From a virus, in IMG/VR virus record IMGVR_UViG_3300031718_000136, positions 1 through 29,369 of that record: a DNA stretch of 29,369 nucleotides. One strand, given 5' to 3'. A program made the position numbers and the translations under genes. Position 1 is the first letter of the stretch, and the number at the start of each line of letters is the position of its first letter. Under the pieces are notes generated by a model. The model saw only the letters and a list, made by a program, of their open reading frames with translations, searched no databases and was not told where the DNA came from. Positions 22,765 to 29,369 of this stretch are shown here, piece after piece.

Positions 22765-23457
22765 ATGCCTCAAGAGCAAACAGCCGCGCCCGTTCAGGTA
22801 ACGCCGCAGGAGTTTGCGGCGAAGATTAAGACAAAGTACCCTGTCTATGCGAATGTCCCAGACGACCAACTTGTCGAAAAAATTACAGCGAAATATCCGC
22901 AATACAAGAGCCAGATTAAGCAGGCGACACCCGCAGTCGCGAAAGTTGGACCCGACCCGCAAAGAGGCGCAGCGCAAGCAACCGGATTGAGTCCTGATAC
23001 CCGCAGTCCGGCTGGTCGGGTGTGGGATGAAGTCAAGCGCGGACTCACGAGTGCGCAGGCGGGTCAAGGACTAAAGCCTCAGCCGACGATGGCGGCGAAT
23101 GTAGCGCAGTTTGCTGGAATGGCGGGCGACACGATGTCTCGACTGGGAGGTGTGGTTCCGGGTGCTGGTGCTGCCGGTGCGATTGAGAAAGCCGCATTCG
23201 AGCCAACTGTAAAAATGGTCCCCGTCGTTTCCAAGCTGCTAGACGCTCAGGGTAATCCGATCGTTCGAGAAGTGGAGGAGGTTGGAGCGAGTGCGGCTGG
23301 CCGAGCGGCAGGACTGACTAAAGAAGGCATCAAGAATATTCTCAAGTGGATGAACAATCACAAAGTCGAATCGTACATCATGTTTAAGACGGCAGAACAA
23401 TTAGGCTTGGCTCCTGCGAAGGCAGTGAAGATGCTCCACGCTGCTTCCGGGGAGTAG
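22765..23457 (+). CDS. Internal virion-associated protein, 230 aa
   Basis: ATG 22765 directly follows the stop TAA. Residues about 14-51 have the phrase FAAKIKTKYPVYANVPDDQL then VEKITAKYPQYKSQI, a repeated 'KYP' module that is common at the N-terminus of phage internal virion and ejection proteins. The central part is Gly/Ala-rich. The C-terminus is helical. It ends the rightward structural run and converges with, and overlaps by 74 bases, a leftward membrane-protein gene. Confidence 0.65.
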   Translation: MPQEQTAAPVQVTPQEFAAKIKTKYPVYANVPDDQLVEKITAKYPQYKSQIKQATPAVAKVGPDPQRGAAQATGLSPDTRSPAGRVWDEVKRGLTSAQAGQGLKPQPTMAANVAQFAGMAGDTMSRLGGVVPGAGAAGAIEKAAFEPTVKMVPVVSKLLDAQGNPIVREVEEVGASAAGRAAGLTKEGIKNILKWMNNHKVESYIMFKTAEQLGLAPAKAVKMLHAASGE

Positions 23458-23605
23458 GTTTAAAAAACCAATACACGACTGCTACGGCGAGAGCGTCAAG
23501 TAGAGTCGGTTCGTGATGGAAAAACTCGACGCACAAAAAGTCGATGCAAGTTCCAGCGATAGCGATGAAGATAAAACCAAACACCAGAGTCAAAATGGTT
23601 TTCAC
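23384..23605 (-). CDS. Small membrane protein, two predicted TM segments, 73 aa
   Basis: GTG 23605 has AGAGG about 6 bases upstream, so the start is preferred over an ATG 93 bases before it. TM1 is MKTILTLVFGFIFIAIAG (start rendered as Met); TM2 is LLDALAVAVVYWFF; the tail is basic with Pro. Two short helices and a basic tail suit a holin-like protein. It is third in a leftward cassette and its 3' end overlaps the rightward virion gene, a convergent arrangement. Lysis function is inferred only. Confidence 0.6.
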   Translation of the reverse strand: MKTILTLVFGFIFIAIAGTCIDFLCVEFFHHEPTLLDALAVAVVYWFFKPTPRKQRGASSLPSQEPSLIVLPS

Positions 23606-23657
23606 GGTACCCTCTCTTTTCAGGAGATGCGAATGCAAAAACGTCCAGCTAAAAAAA

Positions 23658-23951
23658 TCAGTTCGCTGACCCTTTCGGGAGTCTTGAAAGTACTTCATTC
23701 ACGTCGATTTCGTCAGCGGATTGCTCAAGATGAGAAGCGACTATATCGTAGCCTTGCGCGATACTGGCGTAGTCGGGGTGTGTTTTTACCCGCTCAAGCT
23801 CGGCTCGAAAATCCTTCGGGTACTTCTCGTTCCGCTCGCAAAAAGCCAGCAGCGCGATAGCGGCGCTGAGTTTACGCTGGAGTTCCGCAATAGTGCGCAG
23901 CAATACTGCTATCCCTCTTCGCTGCGCGGCGTCTAGCGGGACAGTGTTCAC
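23658..23951 (-). CDS. Helical protein in the leftward membrane cassette, 97 aa
   Basis: GTG 23951 has GAGGACAA 5' of it and overlaps the TGA of the upstream gene as GTGA. The first 45 residues form a helix (AAQRRGIAVLLRTIAELQRK, LSAAIALLAF), followed by charged helices (ELERVKTHPDYASIAQGYDI). The first helix might be weakly amphipathic or membrane-associated. Family unknown. Coupling to two membrane-protein genes suggests a shared envelope or lysis role. Confidence 0.65.
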   Translation of the reverse strand: MNTVPLDAAQRRGIAVLLRTIAELQRKLSAAIALLAFCERNEKYPKDFRAELERVKTHPDYASIAQGYDIVASHLEQSADEIDVNEVLSRLPKGSAN

Positions 23952-24064
23952 TGGTGTTGTCCTCGTTTCGGTTTCGGTGCACCAAAGCAATAAACAATAA
24001 AGTGAATACCCATACCAAGGGACAGGAGCAAGATGAGCAGCGCGGCGATGTGTTGTTTGTCCAT
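23948..24064 (-). CDS. Single-pass small membrane protein, 38 aa
   Basis: ATG 24064 opens a 38-codon frame: MDKQHIAALLILLLSLGMGI forms most of one transmembrane helix, followed by HFIVYCFGAPKPKRGQHQ with a basic tail. Its stop overlaps the next GTG as GTGA. Size and layout are those of a small phage membrane peptide. No clear Shine-Dalgarno precedes it. It opens a leftward cassette of three genes in the middle of rightward genes. Confidence 0.55.
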   Translation of the reverse strand: MDKQHIAALLILLLSLGMGIHFIVYCFGAPKPKRGQHQ

Positions 24065-24131
24065 GAATGAATTTTCGGCTTTGCGCCCGTTGGCGGGAAT
24101 GGTACTTTAGTCCTGATTTTTGGGAGGCATC

Positions 24132-24368
24132 ATGGCAAAGTGGCGGAAACCAGAAAACCCACCAGCGACGCTCACAGCGACCGATTCCAAGGATTTGACA
24201 GAGAACGTCACGCAAGGCGAGATGGGCCAGCGTACGCGGCCCCCGCTTCAAAATACGGGTACGTACGGCGACACCGTGTATCCTGGTTGCCACCACACGA
24301 GTGATCCAAAGGCTCCCAAAGTCGCGAAGACATATGGGAACATGGGGCGCTTGGCGGTCATAGACTGA
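24132..24368 (+). CDS. Small hypothetical protein, 78 aa
   Basis: GGGAGG lies 5 bases before ATG 24132, a strong site that outranks an upstream codon in the same frame. The product is polar, Pro/Thr/Lys-rich and probably extended (MAKWRKPENPPATLTATDSK; TYGDTVYPGCHHTSDPKAPK). It starts divergently from the leftward membrane cassette across about 67 bases. Unrecognised. Confidence 0.65.
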   Translation: MAKWRKPENPPATLTATDSKDLTENVTQGEMGQRTRPPLQNTGTYGDTVYPGCHHTSDPKAPKVAKTYGNMGRLAVID

Positions 24369-24439
24369 GCAAGGTATTGTAGTTGGTTCAAGTTCGGTGT
24401 AGATTCAAGCCGTTATTCGCTTGTGAAGGGAGAACTACC

Positions 24440-24682
24440 ATTAGCTACTTTGGATCGAAAGAGCAGGCCAAGAAAGACGCGATGGCTGGCGACATGCAGA
24501 TTGACGACCTCAGCACGACGAGTCCGGTGCGCGACGGCGGCGGAATGGAAGCTGGCGCAGCGCCGATGAGCGGGAAATCGGAATTCACGAACGAGCGCAC
24601 CCGCACAAAACAAGTGGGAAATACTGGTGGACCAAGACGCGAATGGCCCAGCGAAGGGGTAGGAAACAAGTCGGGCCTCTGA
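24440..24682 (+). CDS. Small hypothetical protein, 80 aa; probable ATT start
   Basis: AGGGAG (24426-24431) is followed after 8 bases by ATT (24440), after which the frame reads ISYFGSKEQAKKDAMAGDMQ. A TTG at 24383 has no ribosome site and would add a Cys/Arg-rich stretch unlike the rest. The next ATG (24482) would cut off the ordered start. The product is polar and Gly/Arg-rich towards its C-terminus. A weak TTGTAG-17-TAGATT promoter-like pair lies at 24377-24405. Family unknown; the start codon is an inference. Confidence 0.55.
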   Translation: MSYFGSKEQAKKDAMAGDMQIDDLSTTSPVRDGGGMEAGAAPMSGKSEFTNERTRTKQVGNTGGPRREWPSEGVGNKSGL

Positions 24683-24688
24683 TAGAAT
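24680..24688 (+). promoter_or_regulatory. Extended -10 element for the fifth HNH gene
   Basis: TGA-TAGAAT (24680-24688) is an extended -10 with one mismatch and no clear -35. It ends 7 bases before GTG 24696. The intervening bases begin CTCGCG, as in the promoter-start interval before the first HNH gene (6919-6924). No Shine-Dalgarno lies in the gap, so a leaderless message is likely if the promoter is active. Confidence 0.45.
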
Positions 24689-24695
24689 CTCGCGC

Positions 24696-25229
24696 GTGAA
24701 GCACTATCGCACGCGCAAGTGCAAGCTCTGCCCCAATCTATTCGAAGTGCGCGGCGGCGTGCAAATTTTCTGCTCGCTGCCGTGTTCTATTTGGGGCCGT
24801 GTAATTATCGGTAGAGTTGATGAGTGCTGGCCGTGGGCCGGATCGCTCGACAAACGTGGCTACGGTGTCGTCGCCAGAGGCCACAGTCTCACGCTCGGAA
24901 GAGTGGGGCGCGAGATTCTGGCGATGAAGATGAAGCGAAGATTATTGCCGACCGAAGAGGCGTGCCACTCCTGCGACAATCCTCCATGTTGCAATCCCCA
25001 CCATCTGTGGGCCGGAACCCGAAAAGAAAACGACAACGACGCAGTTAAGAAGCGCCGCAAATCGGTCGGAACTTTAAACGGGCGCGTTAAACTAACGGAG
25101 CAGCAAGTAAGAATTTTACGGTCGATGAGCTTCGTGCTCATTACGGGACGGCATGTGGCTGAGTTGTTGGAGTGCACTCCGACCGCTATTTCCTTCGCGG
25201 TTCGCGGTGTGAACTGGAGGCATTTGTGA
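24696..25229 (+). CDS. HNH homing-type endonuclease, 177 aa
   Basis: GTG 24696 is the start. An N-terminal zinc knuckle (CKLCPNLFEVRGGVQIFCSL) precedes the HNH part: CWPWAGSLDKRGYGVV, then CHSCDNPPCCNPHHLWAGT with Asn-Pro-x-His intact, where the first catalytic His is in CHSC. NDNDAVKKRRK follows. The C-terminus has a helix-turn-helix-like segment (LTEQQVRILRSMSF ... VAELLECTPTAISFAVRG). The gene ends in a GTGA overlap with the ATP-grasp gene and contains that gene's GGAGG site, so it is well fitted into the operon. Confidence 0.87.
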   Translation: MKHYRTRKCKLCPNLFEVRGGVQIFCSLPCSIWGRVIIGRVDECWPWAGSLDKRGYGVVARGHSLTLGRVGREILAMKMKRRLLPTEEACHSCDNPPCCNPHHLWAGTRKENDNDAVKKRRKSVGTLNGRVKLTEQQVRILRSMSFVLITGRHVAELLECTPTAISFAVRGVNWRHL

Positions 25230-26503
25230 GGGTTTGTGTCGCCAGTATTTTTGCGGAAGCCGCATGGTTCTCGCATCTTCTCTCGACGCAGGGGCACGAC
25301 GTTTCGCTCGCAGTCAGTGACGACCGTTACGAACAAGTGTTGGGCGGAATGGTAAAGGTCATGCCAAAAGAAGTCGCGTACAGTGCTGACCAATATGATT
25401 TGGTTGTTTTCGGAGAGACTGGCTCCGGTAAAGACGCAGACAGAGCGCGCGAACAAACTCCCACCGTTGGCGACTCCGTGTTAGCAGATACCCTCGAAGA
25501 AAATCGCGAAGCCTCGCTCGAATTTATGCAGCAATGCGGGATTCAAGTCTCGCCGTGGGAAGTTTTCAGTGACCCGTCCGACGCGATTCGACACATCAAA
25601 AAAACAAAAAAGCGGTACGTGTTCAAGCCGATAGGCGACCAAGACGACAAATCAACCACGTACGTCTCAAAGTCCGCCGAGGATTTGCTCCACTACTTCG
25701 ATGTGCTCTTTCGCTCTGCGAAAGTATCGAAGTTCGTTTTGCAAGAGTTTGTCGCTGGGACGGAAGTCTCGACACAATGCTACATGAACGAGTCTGGATA
25801 CTACGCGCTGAACCACACACTCGAAACAAAAAAGCTGATGAACGGCGACGTTGGACCGAACACAGGCTGTTCTGGCTCTCTTGTGTGGCTCGCGAATCGC
25901 GACAACGTTCTGTTTGAAAAAGGTTTGAAGAAAGCAATCGCCCCACTTCAAGAAATGGGATACGTCGGGCCGATTGATCTAAATACAATCGTTAACGAGC
26001 AGGGAGTGTTCGGCCTGGAATTTTGTCCGCGCTTTGGATATGACTCCGATGCGCTGCTCACGCGGCTCATCGGCGGGAACTTCGGAGATTTTCTTTTTGC
26101 AATCGCGACTGACCAGCGGCCAGCGGAAATTATTCCGCGCCACTCGTTCTGTGCGTCGGTGCGGTTGAGTGTGCCTCCATATCCGTGTGAGGCGTTGCCG
26201 GAAACATTCTACAAAGCAGGAATCCCAATCGAGGGGCTGACGGAGAAAAACTTCGACCGCTTCTACGTGTATGATGTTCGCAAACGAGCGGAAGATGCGG
26301 ACGATCTTGAGACAGCGGGCATCTGTGGTTGGGTGGGGTCGCCTTTGGCGGTGGGTGAGACTCCCGGCCACGCCTTTACTGAAGCATACGAAATGCTCAA
26401 GCACGTTCGCGTACCCAACGGCCAGTACAGAACAGACGTTCACAGCAATACAGCAAAAAGATACGCAGAACTCCGAGAAGGTGGATGGTTGAATCCGGCA
26501 TGA
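25226..26503 (+). CDS. PurD-like ATP-grasp ligase, 425 aa
   Basis: GTG 25226, five bases after GGAGG, overlaps the HNH stop. The order matches phosphoribosylamine-glycine ligase: a Rossmann-like start, the DLVVFGETGSG loop near 58-67, ATP-grasp from about 90 with RYVFKPIGD (130-138) and LQEFVAGTEVS (172-182), GDVGPNTGCSG (207-217) equivalent to the PurD GDTGPNTGGMG signature, EFCPRFG (265-271) in place of EFNxRFG, and a PurD-type C-terminus (NGQYRTDV). The usual metal-binding Asn is replaced by Cys266. PurD makes glycinamide ribonucleotide in purine synthesis. Here a modified substrate or an acidic peptide target (next gene) is possible. The family is secure, the substrate is not. Confidence 0.8.
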   Translation: MRVCVASIFAEAAWFSHLLSTQGHDVSLAVSDDRYEQVLGGMVKVMPKEVAYSADQYDLVVFGETGSGKDADRAREQTPTVGDSVLADTLEENREASLEFMQQCGIQVSPWEVFSDPSDAIRHIKKTKKRYVFKPIGDQDDKSTTYVSKSAEDLLHYFDVLFRSAKVSKFVLQEFVAGTEVSTQCYMNESGYYALNHTLETKKLMNGDVGPNTGCSGSLVWLANRDNVLFEKGLKKAIAPLQEMGYVGPIDLNTIVNEQGVFGLEFCPRFGYDSDALLTRLIGGNFGDFLFAIATDQRPAEIIPRHSFCASVRLSVPPYPCEALPETFYKAGIPIEGLTEKNFDRFYVYDVRKRAEDADDLETAGICGWVGSPLAVGETPGHAFTEAYEMLKHVRVPNGQYRTDVHSNTAKRYAELREGGWLNPA

Positions 26504-26610
26504 TGCCCGACTTCCCAATCGAGAGCGAATTCCGCGACGAAGACATTTTGCAAGTGGACGAAAGCGCAGAAGACGACGACATTCCCGAGATGGACGAAGA
26601 GGACGATTGA
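26500..26610 (+). CDS. Acidic micropeptide coupled to the ATP-grasp gene, 36 aa
   Basis: ATG 26500 overlaps the ATP-grasp TGA as ATGA. Half of the 36 residues are Asp or Glu (ten Asp, eight Glu, one Arg), ending EMDEEDD. The tight coupling supports translation. Small acidic proteins next to ATP-grasp enzymes may be acceptors for ligation (as LysW is for LysX), DNA mimics or regulators; no specific family is seen. Composition could also reflect a short, unstructured leader product. Confidence 0.5.
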   Translation: MMPDFPIESEFRDEDILQVDESAEDDDIPEMDEEDD

Positions 26611-26618
26611 GCCCCCTC

Positions 26619-26673
26619 GTCGTTCACTTGATACTCGAAAGGCCGCGTATCCTTCCTTTCGCAAGTGAACGGC
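26619..26673 (+). promoter_or_regulatory. Long imperfect hairpin between ATP-grasp block and secreted protein gene
   Basis: The outer stem pairs GTCGTTCACTTG (26619-26630) with CAAGTGAACGGC (26662-26673), 12 pairs with one G-T. After a 5-base bulge on the 5' side, CGAAAGG (26636-26642) pairs with CCTTTCG (26655-26661), leaving a 12-base loop. No U-run follows, so it is not an ordinary intrinsic terminator. It may be an attenuator, RNase III site or transcript stabiliser. The other 120 bases of this gap show nothing clear. Confidence 0.55.
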
Positions 26674-26785
26674 CAGAGCAGAGGGGAGCGCTTTATCTGG
26701 TATTGAGTTCACCGGGGTCTCCCGGCCCAACCTGACGGCAACGCTACCACGAAATCCATTGAACAACTGATGGAACCAAAGTACC

Positions 26786-28666
26786 ATGACGCGCATCATG
26801 CGTCGGCTATGGCTACTGGTAGTTTTGGTCCTACTGTGCGCACTTCCCGCACACGGTCAATCCACCGTTGTTAGCGGAACAATCACCGACAGTGGTGGAC
26901 AGTCGTGGTTTAGCGGGTCCATCCAATTCGCTTTTCGCCCCGCTGCTTCAAATCCCACAGCGCAGTACATGTGGAACGGTGCGCCGTTCAGTTCAAGTTC
27001 GACGTTTCCGCAGAATCCACTCTCGCTTGATAGCACCGGCTCGTTTTCCGGCCTCTCTATTCCCAGCAACACGGCTATCGCTCCCTCTGGGAGTCAATGG
27101 GCTGTGACTGTTTGCCCCGCTGCAACGATTCCGAATTGCTTCACACAATTGTTGACGATCACGGGCTCAACACAAAACATCAGTTCGCAAGTCGTTCCGC
27201 CCGCAGTTGTGGTGAATCTATCCGTTCCCTTGCTTGGCGCACGTGCGTACACAGACACCGAAATAGTTGGAGGGCAGCCGGGAATCCAGTACTTCAACGT
27301 GACGGACAACACCATTCACGTATGCATTCAAACGGGATTCCCTCCATGTACCTGGGATTCGCAATCGACAAACCCAACGCCTTTTTTCAACGGTCAGGTG
27401 TATGTCGGTGGCGCGCTTGCCCCGTTTTGGGGTGGCGGAGACATCGGCGCGCAAATCATGGCTGCCTACGCATCGCTTCCTGCGTGGGGCGGAACAATCA
27501 ACGTTCTCCCGCCGCTGAACGGTGCGTGCTACCCGTGGACGACGCAAATCGGGTTTACGGTACTCGGCAAGTACGTGAATCTTGTCGGCTTGTCGCCTCC
27601 CTCTTACGTCGGAAGCGGGACGAGCGAGCAGGGGATGTGCTTCAACTGGCCGTCTACCGCGAACCAAGTCGCGATGACGATTGACTGGACGAATACATTC
27701 GGAGCGGGCACAACCCCAGGCGGCGGAATCCAGAACATTACTTTCTGGAACAATATGTGCGCCACGAACGGTGGCTGCGGCTCAAGCGCTGCCGGATTGT
27801 CAATCGGCCCGGTCAACGGCGGAGCAATGGGAGCAACGTTCCGCAACGTGAAATGGCGCGGCTGGGGTTCTGGTCTGTTTTTCGCCGCGAATACGGCACA
27901 ACTGAATTTCCCACTCTACTTCGAAGCGTTCGCTTTCCAGCAGAACACAATCGGTGTCAACAGTTCGCAGGCGTCGGAGGGTTGGCGCTTCACGACTGGG
28001 ACGTTCATCCAAAACGAGAATGCATGGACTCAGATTGCCGGCCCTGGCGGGCTGCAAGTCGAATTCGATGACGTGCACTGGGACAGCAATCTCGTGACCG
28101 GAATCTCTGGCACGTGCAATGGAAACTGGACAATGGTCGGCAATCACTTCGAGAACTTAGGCGGAGCGACGACGCACTATGTAGCGTGCGGCACGACCGG
28201 CACATTTATGTTTCAAGGCGGCTTTGCCGGCGACGACAACAACACCGGAAACGCTGATTACTGGTTCACGGCGAATACTGTCATCGGAAATCTCAGCATC
28301 TTCAGCAGCGGCGAGACGGCTACGAGTGTCTTCGTCACAAACGGCATCAATTGCATGACCGTAACGAACGGGAGCATACCGGTTCTGACGGGCGTCCCGA
28401 ACGGTTTGTATTGCTCCAGCAGCGTGAACGTAGGACGAGTCAATCAGACCAACGCTCTATCGAGCGCGCAAGTCGTGGTCTGTAGCGGCGGAACCAAGAC
28501 GGTCACTTACTCGCCCCCCTTCAACTCGACTCCAGTTGTGATCCTCACCGACTACACAACTTCGGGTGGGGTTAGGCCGACTGCATCATCAAACACGGGA
28601 TTTACAGCGGCTTGCACGGGGGCGACAGACACATTTAGCTGGATGGCGATAGGCAACCCGAACTGA
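26786..28666 (+). CDS. Secreted beta-helix-like protein, 626 aa
   Basis: ATG 26786 (or in-frame ATG 26798) opens a protein with a signal peptide (RRLWLLVVLVLLCALPAHGQ, cut near AHG-Q). Residues about 26-180 form a domain starting STVVSGTITDSGGQSW, shared with the next gene. From about 210 to 540 the sequence reads like a right-handed beta-helix, with repeated short strands and Asn/Gly turns (e.g. GATFRNVKWRGWGSGLFFAA; VEFDDVHWDSNLVTG). The C-terminus is beta-rich (TVTYSPPFNSTPVVILTDY). The beta-helix suggests a polysaccharide-binding or degrading tailspike, but an export signal is unusual for a virion protein. Confidence 0.7.
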   Translation: MTRIMRRLWLLVVLVLLCALPAHGQSTVVSGTITDSGGQSWFSGSIQFAFRPAASNPTAQYMWNGAPFSSSSTFPQNPLSLDSTGSFSGLSIPSNTAIAPSGSQWAVTVCPAATIPNCFTQLLTITGSTQNISSQVVPPAVVVNLSVPLLGARAYTDTEIVGGQPGIQYFNVTDNTIHVCIQTGFPPCTWDSQSTNPTPFFNGQVYVGGALAPFWGGGDIGAQIMAAYASLPAWGGTINVLPPLNGACYPWTTQIGFTVLGKYVNLVGLSPPSYVGSGTSEQGMCFNWPSTANQVAMTIDWTNTFGAGTTPGGGIQNITFWNNMCATNGGCGSSAAGLSIGPVNGGAMGATFRNVKWRGWGSGLFFAANTAQLNFPLYFEAFAFQQNTIGVNSSQASEGWRFTTGTFIQNENAWTQIAGPGGLQVEFDDVHWDSNLVTGISGTCNGNWTMVGNHFENLGGATTHYVACGTTGTFMFQGGFAGDDNNTGNADYWFTANTVIGNLSIFSSGETATSVFVTNGINCMTVTNGSIPVLTGVPNGLYCSSSVNVGRVNQTNALSSAQVVVCSGGTKTVTYSPPFNSTPVVILTDYTTSGGVRPTASSNTGFTAACTGATDTFSWMAIGNPN

Positions 28667-28674
28667 GGTAAGCA

Positions 28675-29369
28675 ATGAAAAAACTTATTGTCACTTTTCT
28701 GCTCACGCTGTTCTGTGCGGTTGCTTCTTTCGCGCAGAGCACAACTGTTTCCGGCACGGTGACAGATGCAGGTTCACAGGCGTGGGCGAATGGCAAATAC
28801 ACGTTTACGTTCCAGCCTAACCCACAATTTCCAACTGGGCCGTACACATGGACGGGCGGAACACTGAACAATGTGATAACCGGCACGCTTGACGGAAGCG
28901 GACACTACTCCGTTTCGATTCCCTCGAACTCCGCGATTACCCCAGCCGGTTCGACGTGGATTCTACAAGTGACACCGGACGCAACTTCCCAAAGTTTCTC
29001 TACGCCGCGCACAACCATCACGGGCGGAACACAAACTCTCAACGTTACCCCTCCAGTGATTTTGATTTCATGGGCGATTCCTCCAGGTCCAGCAATCAGT
29101 GCATACACCGATTCAGAAATCGGTGGGCCACTCCCGAAAGGCGCGGAGTACTTCAACGTGACTTCGGGAATGACACGCGTCTGGAATGGAACAGCGTGGA
29201 ATAATCAAGGCGGCGGTGGAGGCGGCTCGGGCTGTCCAAATGGCGCGGCTAACGACATTCAATCCACGGACGGCACCAACTGCGTAGGAGACCCGAGTTT
29301 TACGTGGAACGGTTCTACGAAGTCACTGCTCGTATTTGGGAATGGGACAACATCCCAAACGTTGATATG
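28675..29369 (+). CDS. Secreted paralogue of the preceding protein, 3' end cut by window edge
   Basis: GAGG lies 6 bases before ATG 28675 and the frame stays open to the end (231 codons). The signal peptide (MKKLIVTFLLTLFCAVASFA, then QS) is followed by a domain paralogous to that of the preceding protein: STTVSGTVTDAGSQAW, SIPSNSAITPAGSTW, ISAYTDSEIGG and GAEYFNVTSG match its neighbour in order. A Gly-rich linker (residues about 181-188) then leads to a divergent region beginning CPNGAANDIQSTDG. The shared N-terminus indicates duplication with separate C-terminal modules. C-terminal function cannot be judged. Confidence 0.75.
   Translation, partial: MKKLIVTFLLTLFCAVASFAQSTTVSGTVTDAGSQAWANGKYTFTFQPNPQFPTGPYTWTGGTLNNVITGTLDGSGHYSVSIPSNSAITPAGSTWILQVTPDATSQSFSTPRTTITGGTQTLNVTPPVILISWAIPPGPAISAYTDSEIGGPLPKGAEYFNVTSGMTRVWNGTAWNNQGGGGGGSGCPNGAANDIQSTDGTNCVGDPSFTWNGSTKSLLVFGNGTTSQTLI

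Noticed and set aside
26440-26799. Leftward frame across the acidic micropeptide and hairpin
   Set aside because: It crosses the hairpin and is antisense to the ATP-grasp 3' end. No start site or known motif.
1-29369. CRISPR array, insertion sequence, integrase or attachment site
   Set aside because: No regular repeat-spacer pattern, transposase or recombinase signature, or paired att-like repeat was seen.

Overview
The window looks like the structural half of a tailed double-stranded DNA phage or prophage with podovirus-like architecture. The diagnostic genes are a large terminase, a roughly 700-residue P22-type portal, a scaffold candidate, a decoration-protein candidate and an HK97-fold major capsid protein, followed by tail hub or nozzle-like proteins and large helical internal virion proteins. 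Genes are packed with 1-4 base ATGA/GTGA overlaps and base composition is even. No host housekeeping gene is visible. The host is not identified. Two secreted proteins at the right end start with a signal peptide and a '(V)SGT(V/I)TD' segment that resembles acidobacterial secreted proteins, so an Acidobacteriota host is a weak inference.

Layout. Bases 1-2478 are a leftward block: a partial Cys/His HNH-like protein, several small unknown proteins including one of 24 residues, a secreted coiled-coil protein, a tRNA gene with an oversized anticodon loop, and a helical unknown. Bases 2512-5208 run rightward: a ribbon-helix-helix regulator with repeats around its own start, a GroES-like protein carrying a DnaJ-type four-CxxC zinc domain in its mobile loop, a DUF1376 protein, and a chain of overlapping small genes ending in a 50-residue helix-turn-helix protein that abuts the terminase. 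Bases 5205-13085 hold the terminase, portal and capsid module. Bases 13783-23457 hold the tail and internal virion genes. A leftward cassette of three small genes (two membrane proteins and one helical protein) lies at 23384-24064. Bases 24132-29369 hold two small genes, a PurD-like ATP-grasp enzyme coupled to a 36-residue acidic peptide, a strong intergenic hairpin, and two paralogous secreted beta-rich proteins, the second cut by the window end.

Five free-standing HNH endonuclease genes lie between structural genes (6927, 9739, 13140, 19581, 24696). Three have a sigma70-like -10 element 7-9 bases before the start codon and no Shine-Dalgarno sequence, which suggests leaderless transcripts independent of the late operon. 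The most unusual single gene is the GroES/zinc-domain protein at 2770-3318. Other points of interest are the tRNA, the ATP-grasp plus acidic peptide pair, two genes whose best start codons appear to be ATC and ATT, and the secreted paralogue pair.
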